NCBI RefSeq assembly: GCF_029109325.1
Contig: NZ_JAQKQJ010000010.1
Coordinates: 1-64,000 of the forward strand
From: Nodosilinea sp. PGN35
Lineage (GTDB): Bacteria > Cyanobacteriota > Cyanobacteriia > Phormidesmidales > Phormidesmidaceae
Length of the DNA: 64,000 nt
Direction of reading: 5' to 3'
Positions 24,532 through 32,674 of the stretch are shown here, piece by piece. The stretch's first letter is position 1, and every line of letters starts with the position of its first letter. Made by a program: the position numbers and the translations under genes. Below the pieces are notes generated by a model. That model was not told the origin of the DNA. It searched no databases and saw nothing but the letters and a program-made list of their open reading frames with translations.

Positions 24532-25362
24532 ATGTCCGACCTCACCCGAATTATCGACCTCTTCCAACTCCCCTTCATGCAGCGCGCCCTGATGGGTGGC
24601 ATTCTCACCGGCTTGATGGGGGGACTGATGGGCAGTTTCACCATCCTGCGGCAGCTGTCGTTTTTTAGTGATGCCCTGGGGCATTCGGCGCTGTTGGGTA
24701 TCAGTCTGGGGCTGCTGTTGGGCGTGAGTCCGACCTCGGTGCTGTTGCCGTTTGCGGTGGTGTTCGCCCTGGGGGTGACGTATTTGCTAGAGCGCACGCG
24801 GCTGTGGACGGATGCGCTGTTGAATATTGTCTACTCGTCGTCCCTGGCGATCGGGGTGATTTTGCTGACCTTTGTGGGGCAGTACCGAGGCGGCATTAAC
24901 AATATTTTGTTCGGCGACATTTTGGCGGTGCGGCAGAGCAATCTGGTGGTGAGTTCGATCTTGCTGGCAGCCTGCGTGGTCTATGTGGGGCTGACCCTGC
25001 GATCGCAAATCCTGCTCACCCTCCACGAACCCTTGGCCGTGGCTCGCGGCATCTCTGCCCCCATCCACCGCACTGTATTTATTGTCCTGCTGGCGCTGGT
25101 GGTGGGTACCTCGATTCAGGCGATCGGCGTGCTGCTGGTCAGTGCCTTTGTGGTGATTCCCGCCTGTGCTGCCCGTCTACTCAGCCGCACTTTCACCAGT
25201 TACGTACTTCTGTCAGCCTTGCTCGGAGCCATCGGGGCCGTGCTGGGCATGGTGTTCTCTGCCATGTTTAATCTGCCGTCGGGGCCTGCGATCGTCGCCA
25301 TGCAGCTGGCCATTTTTCTAGGGGCGATCGTGCTGCCTAGGACGCAATTGTCGGCGGTTTAG
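24532..25362 (+). CDS. znuB: Zinc ABC transporter permease ZnuB
   Basis: 276-aa membrane permease of the ABC-3 family with seven to nine hydrophobic segments. Signatures: QRALMGGILTGLMGGLMGSF, FFSDALGHSALLGI, VALVVGTSIQAIGVLLVSAF and the IPAACAARLL-like VIPACAARLLSRTF. The start at 24532 follows directly on C-rich repeat DNA (CCCCTCCCC) without a ribosome site; upstream in-frame sequence is repeat. A 139-bp repeat separates it from znuC, so coupling to znuC is by transcription only. Confidence 0.92.
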   Translation: MSDLTRIIDLFQLPFMQRALMGGILTGLMGGLMGSFTILRQLSFFSDALGHSALLGISLGLLLGVSPTSVLLPFAVVFALGVTYLLERTRLWTDALLNIVYSSSLAIGVILLTFVGQYRGGINNILFGDILAVRQSNLVVSSILLAACVVYVGLTLRSQILLTLHEPLAVARGISAPIHRTVFIVLLALVVGTSIQAIGVLLVSAFVVIPACAARLLSRTFTSYVLLSALLGAIGAVLGMVFSAMFNLPSGPAIVAMQLAIFLGAIVLPRTQLSAV

Positions 25363-25660
25363 GGGGGAGGCGAGGTGTTGGGTGTCGGGTTTCAGGTGTC
25401 GGGTTTTAGGTGTCGGGTGATGGGTGTCGGGTTTCAGGTGTCGGGTGTCGGGTGATGGGTGTCGGGTGTCAGGTTACCCCCCCCCCCCGCCCCGCCCATG
25501 AGGGGATTTTGAAACCCAAAACCCAAAACCCAAAACCCAAAACCCAAAACCTAAAACCCAAAACCTAAAACCTAATACCCAAAACCCAAAACCCAATACC
25601 CAAAACCTAAAACCTAATACCCAAAACCCCACACCCAACACCCCGCTTCCCCCATCCCGT
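25363..25660. repeat. 300-bp heptamer repeat array with a C12 tract
   Basis: The left part is built of GGTGTCGGGT, GGGTTTCA and GGGTGAT units; then a run of 12 C (25477-25488); the right part has CCCAAAA repeated many times with CCTAAAA and CCCAATA variants. Left (GGGTTTT) and right (AAAACCC) parts are complementary and could form a very long, slipping hairpin. No coding content. It lies between znuB and folE. Confidence 0.9.
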
Positions 25661-25694
25661 TATCGTTTTCCCACCCAATTAGGAGTCTCATTCC

Positions 25695-26345
25695 ATGACC
25701 GCACAACTTCCCTCAACAAACATGTCTGCTGACCAAGCCATTGCTTCCCTAGCGACCCAACCCAAAGCACGGGTTTCCGACGCCGAAATGCGGCAGGCGG
25801 TGCGGACCCTGCTGATTGGCCTGGGGGAAGACCCCGATCGCGAAGGGCTGATCGACACCCCCAAGCGGGTGGTCAAGGCTCTGAAGTTCCTCACCTCCGG
25901 CTACAACCAATCCCTGGATGAGTTACTCAACGGTGCTGTTTTTCACGAAAACACCAACGAAATGGTGTTGGTGCGCGACATCGACCTGTTTAGCTCCTGC
26001 GAACACCACATTCTGCCCATCCTGGGTCGCGCCCATGTGGCCTACATTCCCAACGGCAAGGTGATCGGCCTCTCCAAGGTCGCCCGCATCTGCGAAATGT
26101 ACGCCCGTCGCCTGCAAGTGCAGGAACGCCTCACCGCCCAGATCGCCGACGCTCTCCAGGGGCTCCTGCAACCCCAGGGCGTTGCCGTTGTGGTCGAAGC
26201 CACCCACATGTGCATGGTCATGCGCGGCGTCCAAAAGCCCGGCTCCTGGACCGTCACCAGCGCCATGAAAGGCGTCTTCGCCGACGACGCTCGCACCCGG
26301 CAGGAGTTTATGAGTTTGATTCGACACAGCCCGGCGTTTCATTAA
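25695..26345 (+). CDS. folE: GTP cyclohydrolase I (FolE type)
   Basis: 216-aa enzyme converting GTP to 7,8-dihydroneopterin triphosphate for folate and pterins. Motifs: [10 protein letters not shown], the metal site S-C102-E-H-H105, [15 protein letters not shown] and C173 in THMCMVMRG. So all three zinc ligands (C102, H105, C173) are kept. AGGAG precedes the ATG. Second FolE copies in Zur regulons are known from cyanobacteria and other bacteria, where they tolerate low zinc or use another metal. Whether that applies here cannot be told from the ligands. Confidence 0.93.
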   Translation: MTAQLPSTNMSADQAIASLATQPKARVSDAEMRQAVRTLLIGLGEDPDREGLIDTPKRVVKALKFLTSGYNQSLDELLNGAVFHENTNEMVLVRDIDLFSSCEHHILPILGRAHVAYIPNGKVIGLSKVARICEMYARRLQVQERLTAQIADALQGLLQPQGVAVVVEATHMCMVMRGVQKPGSWTVTSAMKGVFADDARTRQEFMSLIRHSPAFH

Positions 26346-26348
26346 AAA

Positions 26349-26460
26349 GGTGTCGGGTGTCAGGTGTTAGGCAAACCCGATACCCGAACAACCCACCCCT
26401 GCCCCTCCCAGGGAGGGGATTCCGAAACCCGAAACCCGAAACCCGAAACCCATTCACCCA
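26349..26460. repeat. Repeat block with inverted partner at 28042-28245
   Basis: Contains GGTGTCGGGTGTCAGGTGTT, then ACAACCCACCCCTGCCCCTC with CCAGGGAGGGGATTCCG, then four CGAAACC units. The central 40 bp recur exactly reverse-complemented at about 28091-28130, so the P-loop and phosphoesterase genes are bracketed by an inverted repeat. Confidence 0.75.
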
Positions 26461-26461
26461 A

Positions 26462-27232
26462 ATGCCCCACCTCATCGCCATCTCCGGCCCCTCTGGCAGC
26501 GGCAAAACCACCTGGATTAGCCAGTTCCTCAAGGATCAGGCCACCCCTCAGTACTACGTGAGTCCGGGGTTGGGGGAGATCTCGGTGGATCTAGCGCGGG
26601 TTGGCTATCGATTTCCCTGGGTGCAGGTGGTACCCGAGGCTCAGTTGAAGGCCGTTCTGGCGGATCTGCCGGAGCAGGCGACGGTGTATTTGGAGTGGGG
26701 GTTTCACCTGGATTTGGGCTCGCCGTTTTTGGCAGAGTTGCCCTGGGAGCGGGTGGCGGTGCTGCCGCCCGACCTGGCCGAATCGGACTGGCACAGGTGG
26801 AGCGATCGCATCGTGACCGGCAACCCGGTGGCGGCTCCGGCCAATGGCTACTTGCCCGAGGTCTGGTGTACGCCGCTGAATGGGCAGGTGTTTGACCCGC
26901 CCAGCCTGGAGGCGCTGCTGCTGGAGGTGTCCGGGGGAGCCTACGGCCAGGTGGGCCGCATGAAGGGAATTTTTGAGCTACCCGATGGGCGCGCCTTCCA
27001 TGTGGATTTTGTCGAGGGGCTGCCGGGGATGGCCTATACCGAACTGGCGATTCCCCGCTGGCGGTCGGGGCGGCCCGATCGCGTCAGCGGCATGGAGGTG
27101 GTGGGCTATGGGCTGGAGCAGGAGGCGATCGCCCAAACCCTGCTGGATAGCACCCTATCCGACGCCGCCCTGGCCCAGTACCAACAACATTACCAATCCC
27201 TACACCCCAGCGAGGAGGCCATTTCAGCATGA
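26462..27232 (+). CDS. Reduced CobW-like P-loop protein
   Basis: 256 aa. Walker A GPSGSGKT (9-16) is clear at the N-terminus. The C-terminal third (GQVGRMKGIFELPDGRAFHV) resembles the CobW C-terminal domain. The GCxCC metal motif and the NKxD guanine-specificity motif of COG0523 proteins are not present, so nucleotide choice is unclear. The start at 26462 follows C-rich repeats; the longer upstream reading overlaps folE. The stop overlaps the next gene by 4 bp, so it is coupled to the phosphoesterase. A role in zinc allocation is inferred from context only. Confidence 0.75.
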   Translation: MPHLIAISGPSGSGKTTWISQFLKDQATPQYYVSPGLGEISVDLARVGYRFPWVQVVPEAQLKAVLADLPEQATVYLEWGFHLDLGSPFLAELPWERVAVLPPDLAESDWHRWSDRIVTGNPVAAPANGYLPEVWCTPLNGQVFDPPSLEALLLEVSGGAYGQVGRMKGIFELPDGRAFHVDFVEGLPGMAYTELAIPRWRSGRPDRVSGMEVVGYGLEQEAIAQTLLDSTLSDAALAQYQQHYQSLHPSEEAISA

Positions 27233-28041
27233 AACTTGCGGTCATTTCCTGCATCCATGGCAACTATGAGGCCCTCGATGCCGTGCTGTGCGACATCGAC
27301 GATCAAAAGGCTGAGCAGATCTACTGCCTGGGCGACCTGGTGGGCTATGGCCCCTACCCCAACGCCGTAGTCGAGATGATTCGGTCTTTGGATATCCCCA
27401 CCTGTCAGGGCTGCTGGGATGAAGACATCGTCGAAGGGCTGAACGCCTGCGAGTGCAGCTACCCCTCCCAACTGGCGGAAAAGCGCGGTCGCCTCGCCCA
27501 CGAGTGGACTAACCGCGCGATCAACCCCGAGGTGCGCGAGTACCTGGCCAGCCTGCCCATGACCCTGCGGTTGGACAACCTCTGCTTTGTCCACGGTAGC
27601 CCCAACAGCCAGCACGAGTACCTGCTACCCACCATGGATGGCTTCGCCGCCCTGGAGCGAGTCCTGGCCGCCGAGGCCGATGTGCTGTTCTGTGGCCACA
27701 CCCACGTCCCCTACCTGCGAGAGCTAGAGAATGGCACCCTCTCGGTCAGGGTGCAGCAGCCCGGCCAAGGGGAAACCCAGCGCCAGTTCACCGCCCCCCT
27801 CAAGCGCATCGTCAACGCCGGTTCCGTCGGCGAACCCCGCCACGGCAGACCCAACGCCACCTACGTCCTCTACGACACCGACACCACCCAGGTCACCCTG
27901 CGGGAAGTGCCCTACGACTACAAAAAAACCTGCGCCGCCATCCTCGAACAGGGCCTGCCGCCGATCTTCGCCTGGCGACTGGAGCGCGGGATGGAGTTCG
28001 CCGAACGGGCGGAGGATGCGGGGCATGTTTGTGAAAGATGA
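27229..28041 (+). CDS. Metallophosphoesterase-fold protein with Cys-substituted metal ligands
   Basis: 270 aa, YfcE-type fold. Motif I is SCIHGN (C8, H10) where the family has SDxHGN; motif II GDLVGYGP is normal (D36); motif III is GCWDED (C62) instead of GNHD; VHGSP (H122) and GHTH (H157, H159) are normal. Thus two metal ligands, Asp and Asn, have become Cys while the others remain. The region 59-76 is also Cys-rich (C59, C62, C74, C76). It overlaps the P-loop gene by 4 bp (ATGA). This may be a phosphoesterase tuned to another metal, or a metal-binding non-enzyme. Confidence 0.8.
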   Translation: MKLAVISCIHGNYEALDAVLCDIDDQKAEQIYCLGDLVGYGPYPNAVVEMIRSLDIPTCQGCWDEDIVEGLNACECSYPSQLAEKRGRLAHEWTNRAINPEVREYLASLPMTLRLDNLCFVHGSPNSQHEYLLPTMDGFAALERVLAAEADVLFCGHTHVPYLRELENGTLSVRVQQPGQGETQRQFTAPLKRIVNAGSVGEPRHGRPNATYVLYDTDTTQVTLREVPYDYKKTCAAILEQGLPPIFAWRLERGMEFAERAEDAGHVCER

Positions 28042-28245
28042 GGGGTTTTGGGTTTTGGGTGTCGGGTCTTGGGTTTCGGGTCTCGGGTCTCGGAATCCCC
28101 TCCCTGGGAGGGGCAGGGGTGGGTTGTTCGGGTCTCGGAGTACCTCATACCTGACACCCAAAACCTAACACCTGACACCCAGCACCCGACCCCCGACCCC
28201 TAACACCCAGCACCCGACACCTAACACCTCATACCTTCCCCAAAA
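28042..28245. repeat. Repeat block with CCCTCCCTGGGAGGGG hairpin
   Basis: GGGTTTTGGGTGTCGGGTCT units, the hairpin CCCCTCCCTGGGAGGGG with GCAGGGGTGGGTTGTTCGGG, then ACACC/AACACC units up to the next gene. It is the inverse partner of 26349-26460. Confidence 0.75.
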
Positions 28246-28249
28246 ACCA

Positions 28250-29002
28250 ATGACTAACTGGGCCATTCTTAGCGGCATTGAAGGCAATCTAGCGGCCTAC
28301 GAGGCGGTGCTAGCGGACATTCGGCGGCAGCGGCAGCCGGTGACGGATCTCTATATTCTGGGGGATCTGGTGGGGTTGCGGGGCGACAGTGAGGCGGTGG
28401 TGCGGCGGGTGAGAGAGCCCCAGCCAGGGGAACCTATCCCCCAGGTCTGTACCGGCTGGTGGGAGGAGCAGTGCTTTAGCCTGCACGGTTTTCGCGGGCT
28501 GCCCGACGCGCCGGAGCTGGTGGAACGTCATGGATTGGAGGCGGTAAAAGACCTGTGGGAGGCGGTGTCGCGGCAGACGGTGCGGTGGTTGGCGGATCTG
28601 GATTTTGGCTTCCATGAGCTGGACTGTCTGCTGATCCATGGCAGCACTGTGGGCTATGGCGATGAGCTGACGCCGGAGACGCCGCCGATTCAGCTGTGCG
28701 ATCGCCTGATCCGCGCCGATGCCAATACGTTGTTCTGCGGGCGATCGGGCCTGGCCTTTGAGTGCTGGGTAGAGCCCGGTGCTCTGCGCTCTACGGTGAC
28801 CACCCTCGATCAAACCACGCCACCCCAGGAGCAGGGGAAGTCGCCCCGCCGGGTGGTGGGGGTCGGCAATGTGGGTCGCCAGGGAAGTCAACCAGCCTAC
28901 GTGCTCTATAACCCTGGGACAGACCAAGTGCGCTTTAAATATATTCAGCACAGTTCGGCCAAAGGATTTGGTGCGGCCAGGCCCAAGCATAGAAAATGCT
29001 GA
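28250..29002 (+). CDS. Degenerate paralogue of the metallophosphoesterase-fold protein
   Basis: 250 aa, collinear with the preceding protein but with most metal ligands lost: SGIEGN for SCIHGN, TGWWEEQ for QGCWDED, and FCGRSGLAF for FCGHTHVPY. GDLVG, IHGS and the C-terminal VGNVGRQGSQPAYVLYN are kept. The fold is probably intact (strands and Gly turns conserved), so this looks like a pseudo-enzyme rather than a decayed gene; the frame is fully open. It may pair with or regulate its neighbour. It starts right after C/A-rich repeats without a clear ribosome site. Confidence 0.7.
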   Translation: MTNWAILSGIEGNLAAYEAVLADIRRQRQPVTDLYILGDLVGLRGDSEAVVRRVREPQPGEPIPQVCTGWWEEQCFSLHGFRGLPDAPELVERHGLEAVKDLWEAVSRQTVRWLADLDFGFHELDCLLIHGSTVGYGDELTPETPPIQLCDRLIRADANTLFCGRSGLAFECWVEPGALRSTVTTLDQTTPPQEQGKSPRRVVGVGNVGRQGSQPAYVLYNPGTDQVRFKYIQHSSAKGFGAARPKHRKC

Positions 29003-29091
29003 ATTTGGCGCTCGGTAACTACGGGCTGTCCTGAGAGGGCCTGGGTCTTGAAAATGCTAGAAAATCTGTAACTTAACGGTTTTATTTCACC

Positions 29092-29796
29092 ATGAAAAGC
29101 CCAGAACCGACTATTGTTTTCGATCAAGAACGCGCTGCGTCCTACGACCAACAGTTTGCTGCCCTAGCTCCAATCCGTGAGGCCCTACATCTACAGATCC
29201 GCATCATCCTGTCAGAACTTCCTGCCAATGCAAACATTCTCTGTGTGGGAGTGGGCACCGGAGCAGAACTGATTTATCTTGCTGAAGCGTTTCCGCAATG
29301 GCGATTTACTGCGGTCGAGCCCGCTGCACCAATGCTCGATATTTGTCGCCGCAAAACCGAAGAGACCGGCATCGCGTCACGCTGTACGTTTCATCAGGGC
29401 TATCTGGACTCGCTGCCTGCTACAGATACGTTCCATGCGGCAACCTGTCTTTTGGTGTCTCATTTCCTGGTGCAAATCGATGAGCGCAGCCGCTTCTTCC
29501 GGCAAATTGCAGCCCGGCTTCAGCCTGGCGGATACTTAGTCAGTGCCGATTTGACGGCTGACATGGCTACTGCCGAGTATCAAAGCCTGCTTGAAGTTTG
29601 GCTGCGAATGCTGAGGTACGCTGGGTTGCCTGCTGCAGAAGCTGACAAATTTCGCGCATCCTACGGTCGCGATGTTGCCTTACTGCCACCGGAAACCGTT
29701 GCAGCAATCATGACTGAGGCAGGCTTTGAGCTGCCAGTCTTGTTTTACCAAAGCCTTCTGGCTCGGGCTTGGTATGCCCATAAGCGCCCTGAGTGA
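29092..29796 (+). CDS. Class I SAM-dependent methyltransferase
   Basis: 234 aa. SAM-binding motif I ILCVGVGTGAEL, motif post-I TAVEPAAPML (acidic ribose contact), and LQPGGYLVSADL near motif III. The substrate is unknown. GC content is visibly lower than its neighbours (roughly 50% against over 60%), hinting at a different history. It is preceded by 90 bp without heptad repeats, unlike the rest of the cluster. It stands between the pseudo-phosphoesterase and the second Zur-boxed COG0523 gene, so a link to zinc is only positional. Confidence 0.8.
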   Translation: MKSPEPTIVFDQERAASYDQQFAALAPIREALHLQIRIILSELPANANILCVGVGTGAELIYLAEAFPQWRFTAVEPAAPMLDICRRKTEETGIASRCTFHQGYLDSLPATDTFHAATCLLVSHFLVQIDERSRFFRQIAARLQPGGYLVSADLTADMATAEYQSLLEVWLRMLRYAGLPAAEADKFRASYGRDVALLPPETVAAIMTEAGFELPVLFYQSLLARAWYAHKRPE

Positions 29797-29821
29797 ACGT
29801 TGCCAATTAGTTGAGTTGTAG

Positions 29822-29838
29822 GGTGGGCACTGCCCACC
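29822..29838. terminator. GGTGGGCA-C-TGCCCACC hairpin after the methyltransferase
   Basis: Perfect 8-bp dyad 26 bp after the stop; related GTAGGGTGGGCA elements occur near 53540 and 63488. It may act as a terminator, though no T-run follows. Confidence 0.5.
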
Positions 29839-29899
29839 ATTCAGAAACCATTTTCCCAAAAGTAGGACAGCTGGCCTGACTGAAAGCCAGCCATGGGGG

Positions 29900-29938
29900 T
29901 TGCAGCTCGATTTTGCACTGCTATGATAACGATTATCA
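29900..29938 (+). promoter_or_regulatory. Promoter with Zur box for the second COG0523 gene
   Basis: TTGCAG (29900-29905), 16-bp spacer, TATGAT (29922-29927). The -10 overlaps the Zur box TGATAAC-G-ATTATCA (29924-29938), one mismatch from a perfect dyad. Binding of Zur would block RNA polymerase directly. Confidence 0.75.
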
Positions 29939-29957
29939 TTCTATGGGTGATGCGGTG

Positions 29958-30998
29958 ATGTCTTCCCTTCCTCAGCCCTCGTCAGTGGCAGACCCAGTCA
30001 TTCCTAAGCGGGGCCTGCCGGTGACGCTGATTACGGGCTTTTTGGGCAGCGGCAAAACCACCCTGCTCAACCACATTCTGACCAATCGGCAAAATCTCAA
30101 AGTGGCGGTGCTGGTCAACGAGTTTGGCGACATCAACATCGACAGCCAGATGCTGGTCGCCATGGACGAGACCATGGTGGAGCTGAGCAACGGCTGCATC
30201 TGCTGCACCATCAACGACGACCTGATCGACGCGGTGTATCGAGTGCTGGAACTGCCCGATTCTCGTCGAGACGGCAAAGCCGAACGCATCGACTACCTGG
30301 TGGTAGAAACCACCGGCCTGGCCGACCCCCTGCCGATCATGCTCACCTTCGTGGGCACCGAGCTGAAGCGGCTCACCCACTTAGATTCTGTGATCACCGT
30401 CGTCGATGCCGAAACCTTTACCGACGACCACTTCGACAGTGCCGCCGCCACCAGCCAGCTCACCTACGGCGATATCATTCTGCTCAACAAGGCCGACCTC
30501 GCCCCCGAAGCCAAGCTGACCTGGCTAGAGACCTATATCCACGGCTTCAAAGACCAGGCGCGGGTGCTGCGCTGCTCGCTGACCGCACAGGCCGACCAAC
30601 TGCCCCTCTCGGCCCTGCTGGATGTGGGGCTGGCGGCGGACCTGCCCCCGGCCATGGTCAGCGCGGCCCAAGCGTCCCCCGACGGACACCTGGGCACCGA
30701 TGGCTTTATGGCCGTTCCGTTCAAAAGCGATCGCCCTTTCAGCGTAGACCGCTTCGAGCACTTCTTAATGGCTCAGCTGCCCGCCGAAGTGTTTCGGGCC
30801 AAGGGCATCCTCTGGTTTGAGGGCGAAGACCTGCGCCACATCTTTCAGCTCAGCGGCAAACGCGTTAACCTCAGCCCCGAACCCTGGACCGGCCCACCCC
30901 AAAACCAATTGGTCTTCATCGGTCGCCAGCTCAACCCCCTCCAGCTGCACCAGCAGCTTAGCAATTGCCTTACCGGGGGGCGATCGCGCTGTCTGTAA
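29958..30998 (+). CDS. COG0523 (CobW-like) GTPase, second copy
   Basis: 346-aa G3E GTPase with Walker A GFLGSGKT (27-34), metal motif GCICC (79-83), VVETTGLADP, LNKAD and a CobW C-terminal domain (FRAKGILWFEGEDLRHIFQL). A candidate zinc metallochaperone under a Zur box. It shares domain order with the 18334 gene but is clearly divergent, so a different client is likely. The ATG at 29958 is preferred because the ATG at 29943 begins only 4 bp after the Zur box. Inverted repeat DNA follows the stop. Confidence 0.88.
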   Translation: MSSLPQPSSVADPVIPKRGLPVTLITGFLGSGKTTLLNHILTNRQNLKVAVLVNEFGDINIDSQMLVAMDETMVELSNGCICCTINDDLIDAVYRVLELPDSRRDGKAERIDYLVVETTGLADPLPIMLTFVGTELKRLTHLDSVITVVDAETFTDDHFDSAAATSQLTYGDIILLNKADLAPEAKLTWLETYIHGFKDQARVLRCSLTAQADQLPLSALLDVGLAADLPPAMVSAAQASPDGHLGTDGFMAVPFKSDRPFSVDRFEHFLMAQLPAEVFRAKGILWFEGEDLRHIFQLSGKRVNLSPEPWTGPPQNQLVFIGRQLNPLQLHQQLSNCLTGGRSRCL

Positions 30999-31240
30999 GG
31001 CAGGGTAAACGGTGCACGGTTTGCGGTGTGCGGTAAGTGGTTTGCGGTAAGTGGTTTGCGGTCTGCGGGGGAGGTGGGGCATACGGTAAGCGGTTTGCGG
31101 TTTGCGGGAGGAAGGGGGAAACGGTTTATAACCGCTCACCGCTCACCGCTCACCGCTCACCGCTCACCGCTCACCGTTCACCTGACACCTAATACCCAAC
31201 ACCTAATACCCCACCTCCAACCCCCAGCCCCTCCAGGGTC
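30999..31240. repeat. GGTTTGCGGTAAGT array, inverse copy of 24393-24531
   Basis: GGTTTGCGGTAAGTGGTTTG units, then GGGGGAGGTGGGGCATACGG, GGAGGAAGGGGGAAACGG and six CCGCTCA units, then CACCTAATACCC. This is the reverse complement of the repeat upstream of znuB. Confidence 0.85.
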
Positions 31241-31679
31241 TACAGCCAACCGGCAACAACCAGCGCTTCCCGAGGTTCGTTAGCCCTGCCAATACCAAAC
31301 CCCCAAAGCGTGAAAACAACCTCTTCTTATCGGGTTTAGCCGCTTCGTAAGCCTGGTACACCGCAGCTCGCAGCAGCTGCCCACTGCCGCCGCTTTAGCA
31401 AAGTGCTGCCAGATAGTGGAAGTGATACTGTCTGGTACTGAATCTGCTTTGGCTACCCCGGGTTGGACTGGGCAAACAGTGTTTATAGCCATGGTCATTT
31501 GTGTTAAGACATTCAGCATCCCTAGGAACGTTCAAACGTTTGAACGTTCCCACAGAAATTGTCCTAACCAGACTGGCTACAGCTATACCTCTACGCAATC
31601 CCCCTGTTTGGAATCGGAATTATGCAATTCGGAGTTCGTATGGCCCTAAGCCTGAATTAATTTGGCCTAGCGAATCTGG
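31241..31679. other. Intergenic region without supported gene
   Basis: 440 bp between the convergent COG0523 and sulfonate genes. It holds the 26-bp palindrome at 31525 and short open frames with no recognisable sequence. It marks the border between the zinc and sulfonate regions. Confidence 0.5.
31525..31550. repeat. Perfect 26-bp AACGTT palindrome
   Basis: GGAACGTTCAAAC joined to GTTTGAACGTTCC, a perfect dyad containing AACGTT twice and AAACGTTT at the centre. It is a member of the family at 13874, 41758 and 49506. Confidence 0.85.
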
Positions 31680-32441
31680 TCAATTCTGTAGAATTTGGTG
31701 AAGCACCTTTTGCTTTAGCCGGGCGAGTTCTGGGTCGGCCAGGTTGCGTGGGCGCGGCAAGTGAACCGCCACGTCCAGCTCGATGCGACCCGCTTGAATG
31801 ACAATGACGCGATCGCCCAGCATTACCGCCTCTTCCACATCATGGGTGACAAGCAACGCGGTAAACCGCTGTTCTTGCCAAAGCGTTTCAATCAAGCGCT
31901 GCATGTCAATGCGGGTGAGGGCATCGAGTGCCCCTAAGGGCTCGTCAAGCAGTAATAGATTGGGTTGGGTGACTAACGCCCGCGCCAGGGCAATCCGCTG
32001 TTTTTGGCCGCCCGATAGTACCGTCGTCCAGGCTTGGGCGCGGCTATCTAGCCCCACCTGCTGCAAGGCCCAGTGACTGCGGGGGCGAGCCTGTTCCTTA
32101 AGACCCAGGGCGACATTTTCAATCACCTTGCGCCAGGGCAGCAGTCGAGAGTCCTGAAACATCACCCGCGCTTTGGTGTTTAGCTTGTTCAAGCGCTGAC
32201 CATCGAGGACAATTTCTCCCTGGGTTGGCGTTTCTAGCCCTGCCAGCAGGCGCAGCAAGGTGCTCTTGCCACAGCCGCTTTTACCCACCACGGCGACAAA
32301 CTCACCGGGCAAAATTTCGAGACTAAAGTCGTCGAGTACGGTCAGATCGCCAAACGCTTTGGTGACGCCATTTAGCCAAACATGAGTGCCGGTAGCGGCT
32401 GTGGCCTGGGTTGGAGCGTGGGAGGTTTGAGTGTTGGTCAT
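31680..32441 (-). CDS. ssuB: Aliphatic sulfonate ABC transporter ATPase (SsuB type)
   Basis: 253-aa ABC ATPase of the nitrate/sulfonate/taurine group: Walker A GKSGCGKS (53-60), [13 protein letters not shown] (the Q-loop form typical of SsuB), signature LSGGQKQR, Walker [17 protein letters not shown] and THDVEEAV. The ATG at 32441 follows C-rich repeats; the upstream in-frame reading is repeat. It is last in the minus-strand sulfonate series and would pair with the permease at 32675. Taurine cannot be excluded as a substrate. Confidence 0.85.
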   Translation of the reverse strand: MTNTQTSHAPTQATAATGTHVWLNGVTKAFGDLTVLDDFSLEILPGEFVAVVGKSGCGKSTLLRLLAGLETPTQGEIVLDGQRLNKLNTKARVMFQDSRLLPWRKVIENVALGLKEQARPRSHWALQQVGLDSRAQAWTTVLSGGQKQRIALARALVTQPNLLLLDEPLGALDALTRIDMQRLIETLWQEQRFTALLVTHDVEEAVMLGDRVIVIQAGRIELDVAVHLPRPRNLADPELARLKQKVLHQILQN

Positions 32442-32674
32442 GGGAGGGGGTGAGGGGTGAGGGGTAGGGGGTAGGGGGTGGGAGGCGGACAATTGGATGG
32501 GTGGAATTCAAAGTTGAAAATTAGGAAAGCAAAACTTGCATTTTTTTTTAGAAGATTGGGATTGATTAGTCCGAAATCATCCATTTTTTGACCAAATATT
32601 TACACAAAAGTTAGAGCGCCCTTCACAGTTTTGAACGTTGAATCTCTCATGACTCCCCACTCCCCACTCCCCAC

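Noticed and set aside
25363-25660. CRISPR-like array
   Set aside because: Units are 7 bp and tandem with no unique spacers; no cas genes in the window.
31416-31649. Short overlapping ORFs before the sulfonate region
   Set aside because: Several frames are open by chance across the palindrome; none has protein-like sequence.
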